DNA from: Flavobacterium circumlabens
GTDB taxonomy: Bacteria; Bacteroidota; Bacteroidia; Flavobacteriales; Flavobacteriaceae
Direction: 5' to 3'
Assembly (NCBI RefSeq): GCF_004345565.1
Contig: NZ_SLWA01000010.1
Coordinates: 1-64,000, forward strand
Length of the DNA stretch: 64,000 nt
The first letter of the stretch is position 1. Each line of letters begins with the position of its first letter. The position numbers and the translations under genes were made by a program. The notes under the pieces are model-generated. The model saw nothing but the letters and a program-made list of their open reading frames with translations, did not search any database and was not told the origin of the DNA. Positions 1 through 8,793 of this stretch are shown here, in pieces.

Positions 1-108
1 TGGACCCTCGAGTACACTCATGATCAACCAATCAAAAATATTTCATATAAAAACAATGTAGTTTGGGCATTCTCTAGTGAAAAAATAATTAAACGTTATT
101 TGCAATAA
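1..108 (+). CDS. C-terminal fragment of an unidentified protein
   Basis: An open frame enters from the left edge and runs 35 codons to a TAA at 106-108, ending in KRYLQ. Its start lies outside the window. The residues show no recognisable motif, so no function is proposed. A hairpin with a T tract (224-252) about 115 nt downstream is a plausible terminator for it. The alternative is that the frame is open by chance, because only 35 codons are visible. Confidence 0.45.
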   Translation, partial: WTLEYTHDQPIKNISYKNNVVWAFSSEKIIKRYLQ

Positions 109-415
109 TTGAGTAATCTAATAGTATGGTTTGAATTACAAAATTTAATATGTAATAATGTCTATTTTTCTTAAATCATCCAGAAAATGGTTCGAGAATT
201 GTCCCGTTAGGGCTACTAAGACAAAGCTTCAGAGAAATCTGGAGCTTTTTTTGTTTTAATCTATTTGAGGAATTCAAAAAAATTTATTTCCACGATGTAA
301 AAGTTCATTTTTAGTTAATCATTTCTTAATTAGGTAAGGAAATTTTCAGAGTTAATTTAAATTCGTTCTCGAAATCCGGACAAAGCCCTTTAAAATATTA
401 GCTGCAAATTTAACT
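109..415. other. Intergenic region upstream of the first AraC gene
   Basis: No gene is visible here. It holds one copy of a dispersed terminator-like repeat (about 187-256). It also holds a block (306-330, AGTTAATCATTTCTTAAT within it) that recurs upstream of the second AraC gene at 2489-2512, which points to a duplicated control region. Confidence 0.6.
213..252 (+). terminator. Hairpin terminator, repeat copy 1
   Basis: AAGCTTCAGA, a GAAA loop and TCTGGAGCTT (224-247) form a 10-bp stem with G-U pairs, followed by a T run. Near-identical copies occur at 2319-2346 and 5911-5936, and a diverged one at 59393-59418. Confidence 0.65.
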
Positions 416-1549
416 TTGATTTACTTAACACTAATAAACATTGCGATTTTTCAAGGAATAATTTTAGGCTTAATTATTTTAAGATCGTCATTATTCAATA
501 GTTCATCTAATAAATATTTGGCTTACGCGATATTTACTCTTTCAATACTTTTATTGAATCTTGTGCTGGATATGGGGGGAGCATACAATTCGATACCTTT
601 TCTACGTCTTCTTGACGACGTTGAATGGGCATTTCTTCTTCCCGTTTTTCTTTTTATTTTTATTTTACGTCGTGTTGATCATACTACAAAAAATAATAAA
701 AAAACACTATTGCTATTTGTCCCCTTTGGATATTCAGCCATCCTTAATATAACGCATGACCTTGATGTTGTTTTGGGTCTTTTTAAGTTTCCAAATTTTG
801 CAAATAGAATAATCGATATACTTGATCTGATTGAATATCTTGTAGTCTTAACATTCATCCCTGTGATGCTGTTCTATTCATATAGATTACTAAAGTATTC
901 GAAAAATTTACCGGAAAAAAGATGGCTTAATATCTTGTGGTCAATCTTTGCTGCACTCTTGTTTTCTTGGGATGCCACCCTATTCATTGGATTAGTTTTT
1001 CAATATGACATCTCCTATGTTTTGAAAATGCTAGCATTATTTGGAACATTTCTAATTCATTGGACTGCCTATATCGGCATTTATAAATATAACCTAGCAA
1101 ACAACAAAGATGGAATTCAAAAATTCTTAAAAAATGAATTATTAGTTCCTAATAATAATTTACTTATTGACAACGATGAGAAAGAAGAAAATAAAGAATC
1201 TATTACATCCGATAATCTTTACTTTCAAAAACTTGATCTTCTTTGCAAGGATCATCATATTTATACCGATTGTACATTGAACAGAGAAAAAATCGCTGAA
1301 AAATTAGGCATAAGTGCTGGTTACCTTTCTCAGATAGTAAATACAACAACCGGAGATAATTTTGCTAATTACATCAATCAATATCGAATAGAAGCAGTCA
1401 AAGAAATGATTTTAAATTCTGAATATGAAAATTATAATCTATTGACTATGGGACTAGAATCAGGTTTTACTTCAAAAACTACTTTTTACAAAGCTTTTAA
1501 AAAAGCTACCGGTCAAACACCAAATGAGTATCGAAATTCTAATAAATAA
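416..1549 (+). CDS. Membrane-anchored AraC-family transcriptional regulator, copy 1
   Basis: This 377-aa protein has an N-terminal half (about residues 1-225) of six to seven hydrophobic segments and a C-terminal AraC/XylS-type DNA-binding domain (about 275-375). The domain has two helix-turn-helix units, around EKLGISAGYLSQIVN and GFTSKTTFYKAFKK. This layout is common in Bacteroidota and suggests that a signal sensed in the membrane is passed directly to DNA. It is a close paralogue of the gene at 2645. A TTG start is chosen because both paralogues begin TTG-ATT-TAC and there is no upstream ATG before a stop at 353-355. The TTG also lies inside a TAACTTTG box that resembles a -7 element, so the true start could be further in. 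The next gene is a barrel protein, its likely target. Confidence 0.8.
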   Translation: MIYLTLINIAIFQGIILGLIILRSSLFNSSSNKYLAYAIFTLSILLLNLVLDMGGAYNSIPFLRLLDDVEWAFLLPVFLFIFILRRVDHTTKNNKKTLLLFVPFGYSAILNITHDLDVVLGLFKFPNFANRIIDILDLIEYLVVLTFIPVMLFYSYRLLKYSKNLPEKRWLNILWSIFAALLFSWDATLFIGLVFQYDISYVLKMLALFGTFLIHWTAYIGIYKYNLANNKDGIQKFLKNELLVPNNNLLIDNDEKEENKESITSDNLYFQKLDLLCKDHHIYTDCTLNREKIAEKLGISAGYLSQIVNTTTGDNFANYINQYRIEAVKEMILNSEYENYNLLTMGLESGFTSKTTFYKAFKKATGQTPNEYRNSNK

Positions 1550-1580
1550 GTACCGATTTATACAATTTTAAGTTTTTGGC
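1549..1580 (+). promoter_or_regulatory. Conserved AraC-to-barrel intergenic block, copy 1
   Basis: The stretch AGTACCGATTTATACA, followed by TTTTAAG and a run of T, recurs almost unchanged at 3781-3812 after the second AraC gene. It directly precedes the barrel gene in both modules. It is a candidate AraC-type operator or promoter; this is inference from conservation between the two copies only. Confidence 0.4.
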
Positions 1581-1637
1581 ACCTTAGTTATTCTTACTTA
1601 AGTGAAGTTTGACATCAAATAAATTAACTAACTTTTT

Positions 1638-2176
1638 ATGAAAAAAATTTTATCTGTTATAATGCTATTTTCTGCATTTCTGGCCAGTGCACAAAATGAA
1701 ATAAACGACAATTTGTATGAGAAAAATAATGAAATTACGTTCAATGCACTTGGACTTCTGAATGGGACAATTCAGGTAACTTTTGAAAGACATTTAAATA
1801 AAAATCATCCCTAGGGATTACTTCTACATACGTGTTTAGTAACAATATAAATGATGATTTGAATTATTCTGTTTCGCCTTATTACAGAAGATATTTCGGT
1901 AAAAAATATGCTGCTGGTTTTTTTGTTGAAGGATTTGGGATGCTGACCTCAATCGATGGAAAAAAAATATACAATTCTGATGACCATTCAATATTTACCG
2001 AGAATCCTGATGTCACTGATTTTGCTCTTGGTGCAGGTTTAGGCTGGAAATGGGTCAGTAAAGGCGGATTTCTTATTGAAGCCAATATGGGTTACGGTGC
2101 TCTTTTATTTAATGCAAATAAAACAGACCATAATATTGTCAATAAAATTATGTTGAATGTTGGCTATCGATTTTAA
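1638..2176 (+). pseudogene. Frameshifted outer-membrane barrel protein (DUF3575-like)
   Basis: An ATG at 1638 opens a frame with a Sec signal peptide (MKKILSVIMLFSAFLASAQ) that stops at TAG 1812-1814 after FERHLNKNHP. The continuation is in another frame from about 1808: SLGITSTYVF, then SPYYRRYFGKKYAAGFFVEGFG and ALGAGLGWKWVSKGGF, ending VGYRF at 2176. Joining the frames with a one-base shift near 1806-1811 restores a roughly 178-aa protein of the small DUF3575-type barrels of Bacteroidota. The break reads as a single-base deletion rather than a second gene, because the downstream part has no signal peptide and only a GTG at 1832. A sequencing error cannot be excluded. It follows AraC copy 1, as the intact barrel gene at 3870 follows copy 2. 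Confidence 0.7.
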
Positions 2177-2644
2177 AATATTTAAGTACGAACAATTTTA
2201 AACATTTAATTAAAAAGTCTAATTACAGTATTTATATATTTTTTAAAAGCGTCTAAAACTTCATGAAAATCATTTATAAATTGGTTAGATATTTGAATGT
2301 TTCCCGCTACTAAGACAAAAGCTTCAGAGAAATCTGGAGCTTTTTTGTTTTAAAATCTTAGCTTTTGGACTTATATCCGGAGCTTTTTTCATTTATTTAA
2401 ATTTACAAAACAATGTCTGATTTAGATTGCGGGTGCAAAGTCCGAAGACATTCTAACAGCTTTCATGAGAACTCTTCGGGGAGCGGGTCATTTTAGTTAA
2501 TCATTTCTTAATCCCTTAAGAAAGTTATCAGTATTACTATAAATTCGCCTTATCAATCCGTATGAAATAAGCTATGTTTTAAAGAGTGACCTGTTACCAT
2601 GATATCCCAAAACAAATCCTAGAAACAACTTTTATCTTAAAAAA
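2177..2644. other. Intergenic region between the two AraC modules
   Basis: No gene is visible in these 468 nt. It contains repeat-terminator copy 2 (about 2281-2352), a degenerate hairpin with the same AGCT...GGA / TCC...AGCT logic at 2360-2389, and the block at 2489-2512 that matches 306-330 upstream of AraC copy 1. Confidence 0.6.
2306..2350 (+). terminator. Hairpin terminator, repeat copy 2
   Basis: The same GAAA-loop stem as at 224-247 lies here at 2319-2342, followed by TTTTTT. It sits 140 nt after the barrel pseudogene, in the right orientation to end that transcript. Confidence 0.65.
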
Positions 2645-3781
2645 TTGATTTACACAACACTTTTAAATATTGCGATTTTTCAGGGAATAATCTTAGGCTT
2701 AATTATTTTAAAGTCTTCCTTATTCAATAGTAATTCAAATAAATATCTGGCATATTTACTATTTACACTTTCAATTATTTTACTGAATCATGTTTTTGAG
2801 ATTGAAGGTGCCTTTACTCCCTATCCTTTTCTACGCTTTATTGACCACATCGAGTGGGTATTTCTAATACCTGCTTTCCTATTCCTGTTTATCATAAACC
2901 GGACTGATGATACTGTAAAAAGCAAACAAAAATTTTATTTGTGTTTTATTCCATTTGCCTATTCCGCTTTCCTTAACATTACATACGATCTTGATCGTGT
3001 TGCAGGAATTTATACTATTCCTGAGTCAGGCATCGGTCTGATCAAAATACTTGGTCTGATTCAACTTATTTTAGCCGTTACATTCATCCCATTCCTGCCG
3101 CTTTACTCTCATTTTATGATAAGACATTTAAAAGATTCACAGGAAAAAAAATGGACAATTACCTTATTAACAATTGTTTCTTCACTGCTATTTGCCTGGC
3201 TTATTACTTGTCTGGCAGGCTTATTTCTTCAATATGACATTTCTTCTACGATGAGCGTCCTGGCTTTATCTGCAACATTCATCATTCATTGGACAGCTTA
3301 TATAGGCATTTACAAATACAAACTTGCCAAAAACAAAGATGCTATTTTCAATTTTCTAAATAAAGATTTAGCTCTTTCCTATACCCCTCTGCAAATTGTA
3401 GAAAATAACAAACCTGAAGAATATAGGGAATCTATCACGGCAGATAATCTTTATTTTCAAAAACTGGAACTTCTTTGCAAAGATCAGCACATTTATACGG
3501 ACAGTACATTAAACAGAGAAAAAGTTGCTGAAAAATTAGGCATAAGCGCGGGATATGTTTCACAAATTATAAACACGATAACAGGAGATAACTTTGCCAA
3601 TTACATCAATAACTATCGGGTTGAAACTGTCAAGGAGATGATCTCAAATTCTGAATATGAGAACTATAATTTGCTGGCGATGGGATTAGAATCTGGCTTT
3701 ACTTCAAAAACGACTTTTTATAAGGCCTTTAAAAAAGTTACCGGTCAGACACCAAATGAATATAAAAATACCCCCAAATAA
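2645..3781 (+). CDS. Membrane-anchored AraC-family transcriptional regulator, copy 2
   Basis: This 378-aa paralogue of the gene at 416 has the same architecture: six to seven hydrophobic segments (about residues 1-225), a linker, and an AraC-type domain with motifs EKLGISAGYVSQIIN and GFTSKTTFYKAFKKVTGQTP. The two DNA-binding domains are nearly identical in their recognition helices, so the two proteins may bind the same sites. The sensing halves differ more. The TTG start is shared with copy 1. The 88-nt gap to the following barrel gene holds the conserved block described at 1549. The duplication appears tandem: terminator repeat, upstream block, regulator and barrel recur in order. Confidence 0.8.
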   Translation: MIYTTLLNIAIFQGIILGLIILKSSLFNSNSNKYLAYLLFTLSIILLNHVFEIEGAFTPYPFLRFIDHIEWVFLIPAFLFLFIINRTDDTVKSKQKFYLCFIPFAYSAFLNITYDLDRVAGIYTIPESGIGLIKILGLIQLILAVTFIPFLPLYSHFMIRHLKDSQEKKWTITLLTIVSSLLFAWLITCLAGLFLQYDISSTMSVLALSATFIIHWTAYIGIYKYKLAKNKDAIFNFLNKDLALSYTPLQIVENNKPEEYRESITADNLYFQKLELLCKDQHIYTDSTLNREKVAEKLGISAGYVSQIINTITGDNFANYINNYRVETVKEMISNSEYENYNLLAMGLESGFTSKTTFYKAFKKVTGQTPNEYKNTPK

Positions 3782-3812
3782 GTACCGATTTATACATTTT
3801 TAAGCTTTTGAA
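3781..3812 (+). promoter_or_regulatory. Conserved AraC-to-barrel intergenic block, copy 2
   Basis: This is the second copy of the AGTACCGATTTATACA block seen at 1549-1580, here upstream of the intact barrel gene. It is a candidate operator or promoter; the basis is conservation between the two modules. Confidence 0.4.
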
Positions 3813-3869
3813 ACCTTTTCTAATTTTTCTTATGCGAATTTTGGATTTAAATAATTCAAAACACTTTTT

Positions 3870-4424
3870 ATGAAAAAATTTTTAGTACTAGCTGTAGTTA
3901 CAGTTTTAGGATTTACAAATGTTAATGCCCAAAAAATTAAATTTGGTGCTAAAGGAGGTTTAAACTTTGCCTCTGTCAGCGGAGATAATACCGAGGGTAT
4001 TGATGTCGTAACATCATTTAATTTTGGTGTTTTATCAGAAATTCCCGTTTCCGATAAATTTTCCTTTCAACCTGAATTAATGTATTCTGGTCAGGGATAT
4101 AGTTTCAATGATAATACAATTGCTTTAAATTATCTGAACATTCCTTTAATGGGAAAATATTATTTAACAAAAGGATTGAGTCTTGAAGCCGGACCACAAA
4201 TAGGTTTTTTACTTTCTGCTAAAAATGATAAGACTGATGTAAAAGATTCGTTTAATACTTTTGATTTTGGTGTTAATTTTGGCTTAGGCTATAAACTTGA
4301 CAATGGACTTAATTTTGGTGCAAGATATAATCTGGGACTAACAGATATTAATAATTTAGATAATTCTTCGAGTAAAAATAAAAACGGAGTGTTTCAATTA
4401 TCTGTTGGTTATTTCTTTTTCTAA
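3870..4424 (+). CDS. PorT-like outer-membrane beta-barrel protein
   Basis: This 184-aa protein begins with a clear Sec signal peptide (MKKFLVLAVVTVLGFTNVNA, cleavage before QK). Alternating hydrophobic and polar strands with many Gly and aromatic residues follow, and it ends SVGYFFF, where a terminal aromatic residue is typical of outer-membrane barrels. The KIKFGAKGGLNFASVSGD opening matches the outer-membrane-beta-barrel family that includes PorT. It probably sits in the outer membrane; its substrate is unknown. It is likely controlled by the AraC protein just upstream. A strong hairpin terminator follows at 4495-4531. Confidence 0.8.
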   Translation: MKKFLVLAVVTVLGFTNVNAQKIKFGAKGGLNFASVSGDNTEGIDVVTSFNFGVLSEIPVSDKFSFQPELMYSGQGYSFNDNTIALNYLNIPLMGKYYLTKGLSLEAGPQIGFLLSAKNDKTDVKDSFNTFDFGVNFGLGYKLDNGLNFGARYNLGLTDINNLDNSSSKNKNGVFQLSVGYFFF

Positions 4425-4494
4425 AACTTAATAATTTCATCGCTTTTTTTACCATGGTTGGGACCAAAAATTAGAAAGCTTAAATAATTAAACT

Positions 4495-4531
4495 AAAAAT
4501 CCTTATTCAAAAAAAGAATAAGGATTTTTTT
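4495..4531 (+). terminator. Rho-independent terminator after the barrel gene
   Basis: AATCCTTATTC and GAATAAGGATT form an 11-bp or longer perfect stem around an A-rich loop, followed by TTTTTTT. It lies between convergent genes (barrel on plus, acyltransferase on minus) and is nearly symmetrical, so it may serve both. Confidence 0.8.
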
Positions 4532-4600
4532 ATGATGCTTACAGGTTCTTATAAAGAAATAATCCGTTGACTGTTTTTACATACATTTAATGAATAACAT

Positions 4601-5725
4601 TCATATTTCTTTTATGGTTTTGTTCCTTATTTTCATAAATGGTTTTTCTATTGTCAAGTGAAGAATGTAGGCTCCTAAAACACAAGTAATTATACAAATT
4701 AGAAGCATTACATTATTCTCTATTTCATAATCTTTTAATAGCTGGTGGGTTGTATGAATTATTCCTTTATGTGTCAAATAAATTGAAAAAGAAAGATGAG
4801 CTATAAGCGTTGTGATTTTTGAATTCATTTTATATAAAAAGCTAGTAGGACTAATCGAACCTGCCACCATAAAACCAAAGCCAAGTGCAATTAATGGAAA
4901 TCCAAAAACAGATGCCTTGAAAGTCAGTAAGTCTTCACACAAAAAATAAGCAGCTGTCAAAATACATAAACTTAATAGAATAAATTGATTCCCATATTTT
5001 GAAAGTTTAATCCATACATCTGGTGAAAATTGATAAAGTCCTGCAATAGAAACACCAACTAAAAGTCCGTCTAAGCGATTGTAAGTCGGATAGTAAATAA
5101 ATTTATACCAGTACATCCAACTATTTTGTTCACCAATTTTCGGCAGATACCACTGATTAAAACTATAAAATCTAATCGCAAATCCGAATAAAAATAAGCC
5201 TATTAATAGCCAATATGATTTAGAGAACAGTTTTGAAGTCTGTAGAAATATTAAAATAATTGGCAAAAAAAGATAAAAATGTTCTTCTACACATAGCGAC
5301 CAGCAATGTGAAAATGTTCCGTAGTCCTTTAAATTAAGATTAAAATTCTGAGTAAAAGTAAGAAATCTCCAAATTGCAGGTAGTGCTTCTTTTTCTCTGA
5401 AATACGGGAAGCAAAAATAAATGCCAACTGTTGCTAAAAATGCAGGAACAATTCTAAAAAATCGTTTGATGAAAAAAACTTTAAATGAAATTAATTGCCC
5501 TTTTTTAATTTGTAGAAATAGTTGAGAAGAAATTAAAAATCCGCTTAACACAAAAAACAAATCAACTCCTGTCCAACCAAATGAAGCTACATCAGGAAGC
5601 CATTCGGGTTCTCCGTCACTTAGAATATAATAATGAAAAAAGAAAACTAAAATAATAGCTAAAGCCCGTAAATGATCAAGCCCATATAGTTTTTCAGGAA
5701 CTTTAATCTCTAATTTATCTGTCAT
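4601..5725 (-). CDS. Acyltransferase family 3 membrane protein (OafA/YrhL type)
   Basis: This 374-aa protein has about ten hydrophobic segments. The N-terminus shows the family hallmarks: GLDHLRALAIILVFFFHYY with the catalytic-type His, and DLFFVLSGFLISSQL. These inner-membrane enzymes transfer acyl groups (often acetyl) to surface polysaccharides, lipid or peptidoglycan sugars. The substrate here cannot be read from sequence. The length is typical for a family member without an extra SGNH domain. It stands alone, convergent with the barrel gene, with the next minus-strand gene about 250 nt upstream. Confidence 0.85.
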   Translation of the reverse strand: MTDKLEIKVPEKLYGLDHLRALAIILVFFFHYYILSDGEPEWLPDVASFGWTGVDLFFVLSGFLISSQLFLQIKKGQLISFKVFFIKRFFRIVPAFLATVGIYFCFPYFREKEALPAIWRFLTFTQNFNLNLKDYGTFSHCWSLCVEEHFYLFLPIILIFLQTSKLFSKSYWLLIGLFLFGFAIRFYSFNQWYLPKIGEQNSWMYWYKFIYYPTYNRLDGLLVGVSIAGLYQFSPDVWIKLSKYGNQFILLSLCILTAAYFLCEDLLTFKASVFGFPLIALGFGFMVAGSISPTSFLYKMNSKITTLIAHLSFSIYLTHKGIIHTTHQLLKDYEIENNVMLLICIITCVLGAYILHLTIEKPFMKIRNKTIKEI

Positions 5726-5900
5726 TACATCTTTTTAATTTTTCGCTGAACTGTGAACAAACATAACACTTAACTTTTCAATATACACGAAAAAGAAAAG
5801 TGAAATTTAAAGTTTATCATTCAAGCTAAAAAAAAGTAAAATCTTGCTGCAGCTTTATAAAAATTCCCTGTAAAATGGTTAGCTATTTGACTGCTTCCCC

Positions 5901-5940
5901 TACTAAGACAAAGCTTCAGAGAAATCTGGAGCTTTTTGTT
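5901..5940 (+). repeat. Terminator-like dispersed repeat, copy 3
   Basis: The GAAA-loop hairpin (5911-5934) and its 30-nt upstream context (from about 5874) match the copy at 2281-2352. Its T tract is on the plus strand, but both flanking genes are on minus, so it cannot end either of them in this orientation. This suggests a repeated element rather than a gene-specific terminator. The remainder of the 5726-5972 gap shows nothing else. Confidence 0.55.
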
Positions 5941-5972
5941 TTTATACTAATTCGTAATACTGAGTAAAATAG

Positions 5973-6593
5973 TTAACTATTAAAAAAACGATTTTTTTTA
6001 AATCCGATTCCACGTCTAATTAAATAGGCGTGATAAGAACTGGGAATATCATGTTGCCACTTTGGTAATATCAAAATAATCAGAATAACATCTGCATGGG
6101 AAATAAAAGCCATGATGATTGCAACGGCAAAAGGTATTCCCGTATGCCCAAATCCGATCATTGATGTAAATGCAAATAAGAGCGTAAGTCCCCAAACTTT
6201 TGATAAAAAAGCATGCGTACAGGTTTCCTTTTGAAATTTTATGATACTGATTACATAACATAATCCTTCCATAGCAAAAACAGTGAAAATATAATATTTG
6301 TTTTCACTTATCAATTCAGGATAGAGTAACCATGAACTTATTCCTATTGAAACCCAGAATATCATGTCGACCTGACTATCTAATCTTCGCAATTTTTCAG
6401 TAGAGCAATTTTGTTTTCTGGCAATTATTCCATCCAGAATATCACTAATTAAACCCAGATACATTAGAAATAAAATTAGTACCGCTCCTTTGGTACCCAA
6501 TTGCCAGGCAATAAGTAGAATTAAAGGTGAAAGAAGTAATCGTAAGAGAATAAGTTTTTGAGGTGTGTTCATTCTGTTTTTAATAAATTTCAT
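5973..6593 (-). CDS. CDP-alcohol phosphatidyltransferase family membrane protein
   Basis: This 206-aa polytopic membrane protein carries the family motif at about residues 51-80: SDILDGIIAR, then KLRRLDSQVD. The D-x2-D-G-x2-A-R half and the D-x3-D half are intact, but the conserved Gly eight residues after AR is replaced by Leu (STEKLRRLD). The KLRRLDS form looks like a subgroup of the family rather than a decayed copy. Enzymes of this family move a phospho-alcohol from a CDP-activated lipid to an alcohol acceptor in phospholipid synthesis. The acceptor here is unknown. The gene lies in a minus-strand run with exported proteins. Confidence 0.75.
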   Translation of the reverse strand: MKFIKNRMNTPQKLILLRLLLSPLILLIAWQLGTKGAVLILFLMYLGLISDILDGIIARKQNCSTEKLRRLDSQVDMIFWVSIGISSWLLYPELISENKYYIFTVFAMEGLCYVISIIKFQKETCTHAFLSKVWGLTLLFAFTSMIGFGHTGIPFAVAIIMAFISHADVILIILILPKWQHDIPSSYHAYLIRRGIGFKKNRFFNS

Positions 6594-6655
6594 ATTCGGC
6601 TCTCCGAAGTTTTTTTAAAAGCTAAAAATTGCTGTGTGAAGTCTGCTCAAATAAA

Positions 6656-7555
6656 TCATTTTTTTAACTGCATGACTTTTTCTAATAATGGTGCTAATTT
6701 ATTTTCTGTAATGGTATCATTATTCCAAAAGCTCATACAACAACTAACATAATTCTCACGTACTTTGCTTGCAACATAATAAATAGTCAACGTTTTACCT
6801 CCCGACATTCCTACCAGCAAAGATTTACCTCCTGTAAAGCCATATATCACTCTTTTTGCTTTAGCTTCATTCCCTTCAAATACTACATCAACCTCTTCTT
6901 CAGCAATAACTTTTCCTCCTCTTGCACTCTTTGTTAGAGTAAACTGATTATTAATGGCATTTTTTGCACTTTCAAGGGTTTTATGAACAGACCAATTCAT
7001 TTCTCCATAATAGGGACATTGAACCGTATTAACATTAGTCCAGTAACAACTGTTTCCCAATTTTATTTTTCTTCCTGCAAAATCAATACTGTCAATTATA
7101 GTAGCTTCATAAACCTCATCTGGAATTTCATTATTCAGAATCCGGTTTATATAAATGTGTTCAAATTCTTTATCCGGTTTCTCATAATAACCAAAACTAA
7201 AAACGGTAACCCTTTTATCTTTATCCTCTACAAAATAATAAGAATTAAATTGCTCCATATTTTCAGCAACTTTTCTGGTGTTTGTGACATATAAATTATT
7301 ATATGCCAGATTTTCATCTTTAACCTTTAAATCACTCTCTTTTATGGAATACTTTCTGTATATTTTTTTTAATCCTTTCTCAGAAAATTCATTACTAAAT
7401 GTTTGGCTTGAAAAATCAACTCCATCCACATTATAAAATACTGCCGTTTGATTAGTAACAGCTTTAAGTCGTTTTGCAAAATCATCTTTTTCCTGTCCAA
7501 ATACGGCCGTTAAAAGAAAAAAAAAGTTTCCAAATAAAAATATTTTTGTCTTCAT
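6656..7555 (-). CDS. Secreted protein of unknown function
   Basis: This 299-aa protein has an N-terminal signal peptide (KIFLFGNFFFLLTAVFGQ) and no family that I recognise. The mature part is mostly polar, with a central CYW and a late CC pair (about residues 271-272), and it could form disulfides. Its ATG overlaps by one base the TAA of the lipoprotein gene upstream (TAATG), so the two are translationally coupled and probably act together in the periplasm or at the outer membrane. Confidence 0.6.
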   Translation of the reverse strand: MKTKIFLFGNFFFLLTAVFGQEKDDFAKRLKAVTNQTAVFYNVDGVDFSSQTFSNEFSEKGLKKIYRKYSIKESDLKVKDENLAYNNLYVTNTRKVAENMEQFNSYYFVEDKDKRVTVFSFGYYEKPDKEFEHIYINRILNNEIPDEVYEATIIDSIDFAGRKIKLGNSCYWTNVNTVQCPYYGEMNWSVHKTLESAKNAINNQFTLTKSARGGKVIAEEEVDVVFEGNEAKAKRVIYGFTGGKSLLVGMSGGKTLTIYYVASKVRENYVSCCMSFWNNDTITENKLAPLLEKVMQLKK

Positions 7556-7917
7556 TATTTTACGATTTTAAAAGTATAAACAGGATTTCCGTCCTTTCCT
7601 ATTGTTTTAATCCAATTTTGAGATTCTTTGGGATCATTGTATTCTACGCCATCAACGGGAAAGATTTCAAATTTTTGAAACCAATTTTCAGGACTCACAT
7701 CATTTCTCATTTTTACTTTACGCGCTAAAACACTGTCATTTGGTTTTACGGTAAAAGGAACATTTAACAAAAATGGCCCCATCTGACTATATTTTACTAC
7801 TGCTGCACTAAAATTAACTTCTCTATCTGAAGTATTTTTCACATAAAAAGTACTCATGGTGTAACTTCCACAACTCATAAAAGTCAGGATCAAACTAACA
7901 ATTAAAATCTTCTTCAT
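7555..7917 (-). CDS. Small putative lipoprotein
   Basis: This 120-aa protein begins with a lipoprotein signal (MKKILIVSLILTFMSCGS), with the lipidated Cys at about residue 16. The mature region (YVKNTSDREVNFSAAVVK) looks like a short beta-rich domain, with no recognisable family. It is coupled to the downstream secreted protein by a TAATG overlap. Confidence 0.6.
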   Translation of the reverse strand: MKKILIVSLILTFMSCGSYTMSTFYVKNTSDREVNFSAAVVKYSQMGPFLLNVPFTVKPNDSVLARKVKMRNDVSPENWFQKFEIFPVDGVEYNDPKESQNWIKTIGKDGNPVYTFKIVK

Positions 7918-8038
7918 TTTCTCTATATTATTGTGATTATTATACTAAAATCTTTCACTTAGTCAATTCAGCTAATACAACTTGAATAATAATTTTAGAA
8001 ATACCCTTCTGGTACGAGAGTATAAACATTTAAATATT

Positions 8039-8722
8039 CTACTGCTTGCGAGGAAAAAAAGAATCAAATTCTTTTTTTCCTAAAGTATTATCCATTACTT
8101 TAAATTCAGGAATGCCTGCGAAAAAACCCACTTTAGTGCCGCATTTAATATAATAGTCCTTTCCTAAAAGAATGTCTAGTTCTACTGTTTCTTCCTTTTT
8201 ATTATTCACCCAAATTAAATATTTCGCTGCCTTTTTAACTTTAATAGTAATCTTTAAATTGTTTCTAATCTTTACCACTGAATCACCGATATGCAACTCA
8301 TAACCAATAAAGTAACCTCCACCATATCTATAGATATTTATATTGGCATAATCATTAAATTTTATGGAGTCATCGACATCTCTTTTGTTATCTATTTGAC
8401 TTGAATTTACTTTTAAAATATCAAACTTTATAATATGTATCGATTTACGATTACCTTCTAGTGGTTTGTGGTAAACAATTTTAATTGCATTTCCATTATT
8501 TTTTATAGCCTCCTCTTTTGCTTTTTCGATCAATGAATCATAGTCCAAATTTTTCTTAATTATATTTCGATTGTACTTAATTGATCTTATTTTTTTTGAA
8601 TTAATTGGAACTTGATCATTAATGTTATAGACCGTAATGTTTTCATTTTTGGTTTGATATTCATTTTGTCCAATCTTGCATGAAAATGAAATGAGTAATA
8701 AAAGGATAATGAGTTTTTTCAT
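8039..8722 (-). CDS. Putative lipoprotein, possible accessory of the RHS locus
   Basis: This 227-aa protein has a lipoprotein-type leader (LIILLLLISFSCKIG). Residues 60-110 contain DYDSLIEKAKEEAIKNNGNAIKI, a pattern seen in small envelope proteins that act on or mimic hypothetical lipoproteins. I do not recognise a family. It lies downstream of the orphan RHS tip and its lipoprotein neighbour on the same strand, so it could be another immunity protein. That is inference from position only. Confidence 0.5.
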   Translation of the reverse strand: MKKLIILLLLISFSCKIGQNEYQTKNENITVYNINDQVPINSKKIRSIKYNRNIIKKNLDYDSLIEKAKEEAIKNNGNAIKIVYHKPLEGNRKSIHIIKFDILKVNSSQIDNKRDVDDSIKFNDYANINIYRYGGGYFIGYELHIGDSVVKIRNNLKITIKVKKAAKYLIWVNNKKEETVELDILLGKDYYIKCGTKVGFFAGIPEFKVMDNTLGKKEFDSFFPRKQ

Positions 8723-8793
8723 AATTATTTTATTAAGCTTAGTGATTCTTGCGTTTTTTTTTTGAATCTAATTTTCAAATAAAAATTTATTTA

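Noticed and set aside
1832..2176. Independent 114-aa gene starting at GTG
   Set aside because: It lacks a signal peptide, and its sequence continues the barrel protein opened at 1638 in another frame, so a frameshift explains it better.
5973..6593. CDP-alcohol phosphatidyltransferase considered inactive because the motif Gly is replaced by Leu
   Set aside because: All four motif Asp residues are intact, and the KLRRLDS form looks like a subgroup feature rather than decay.
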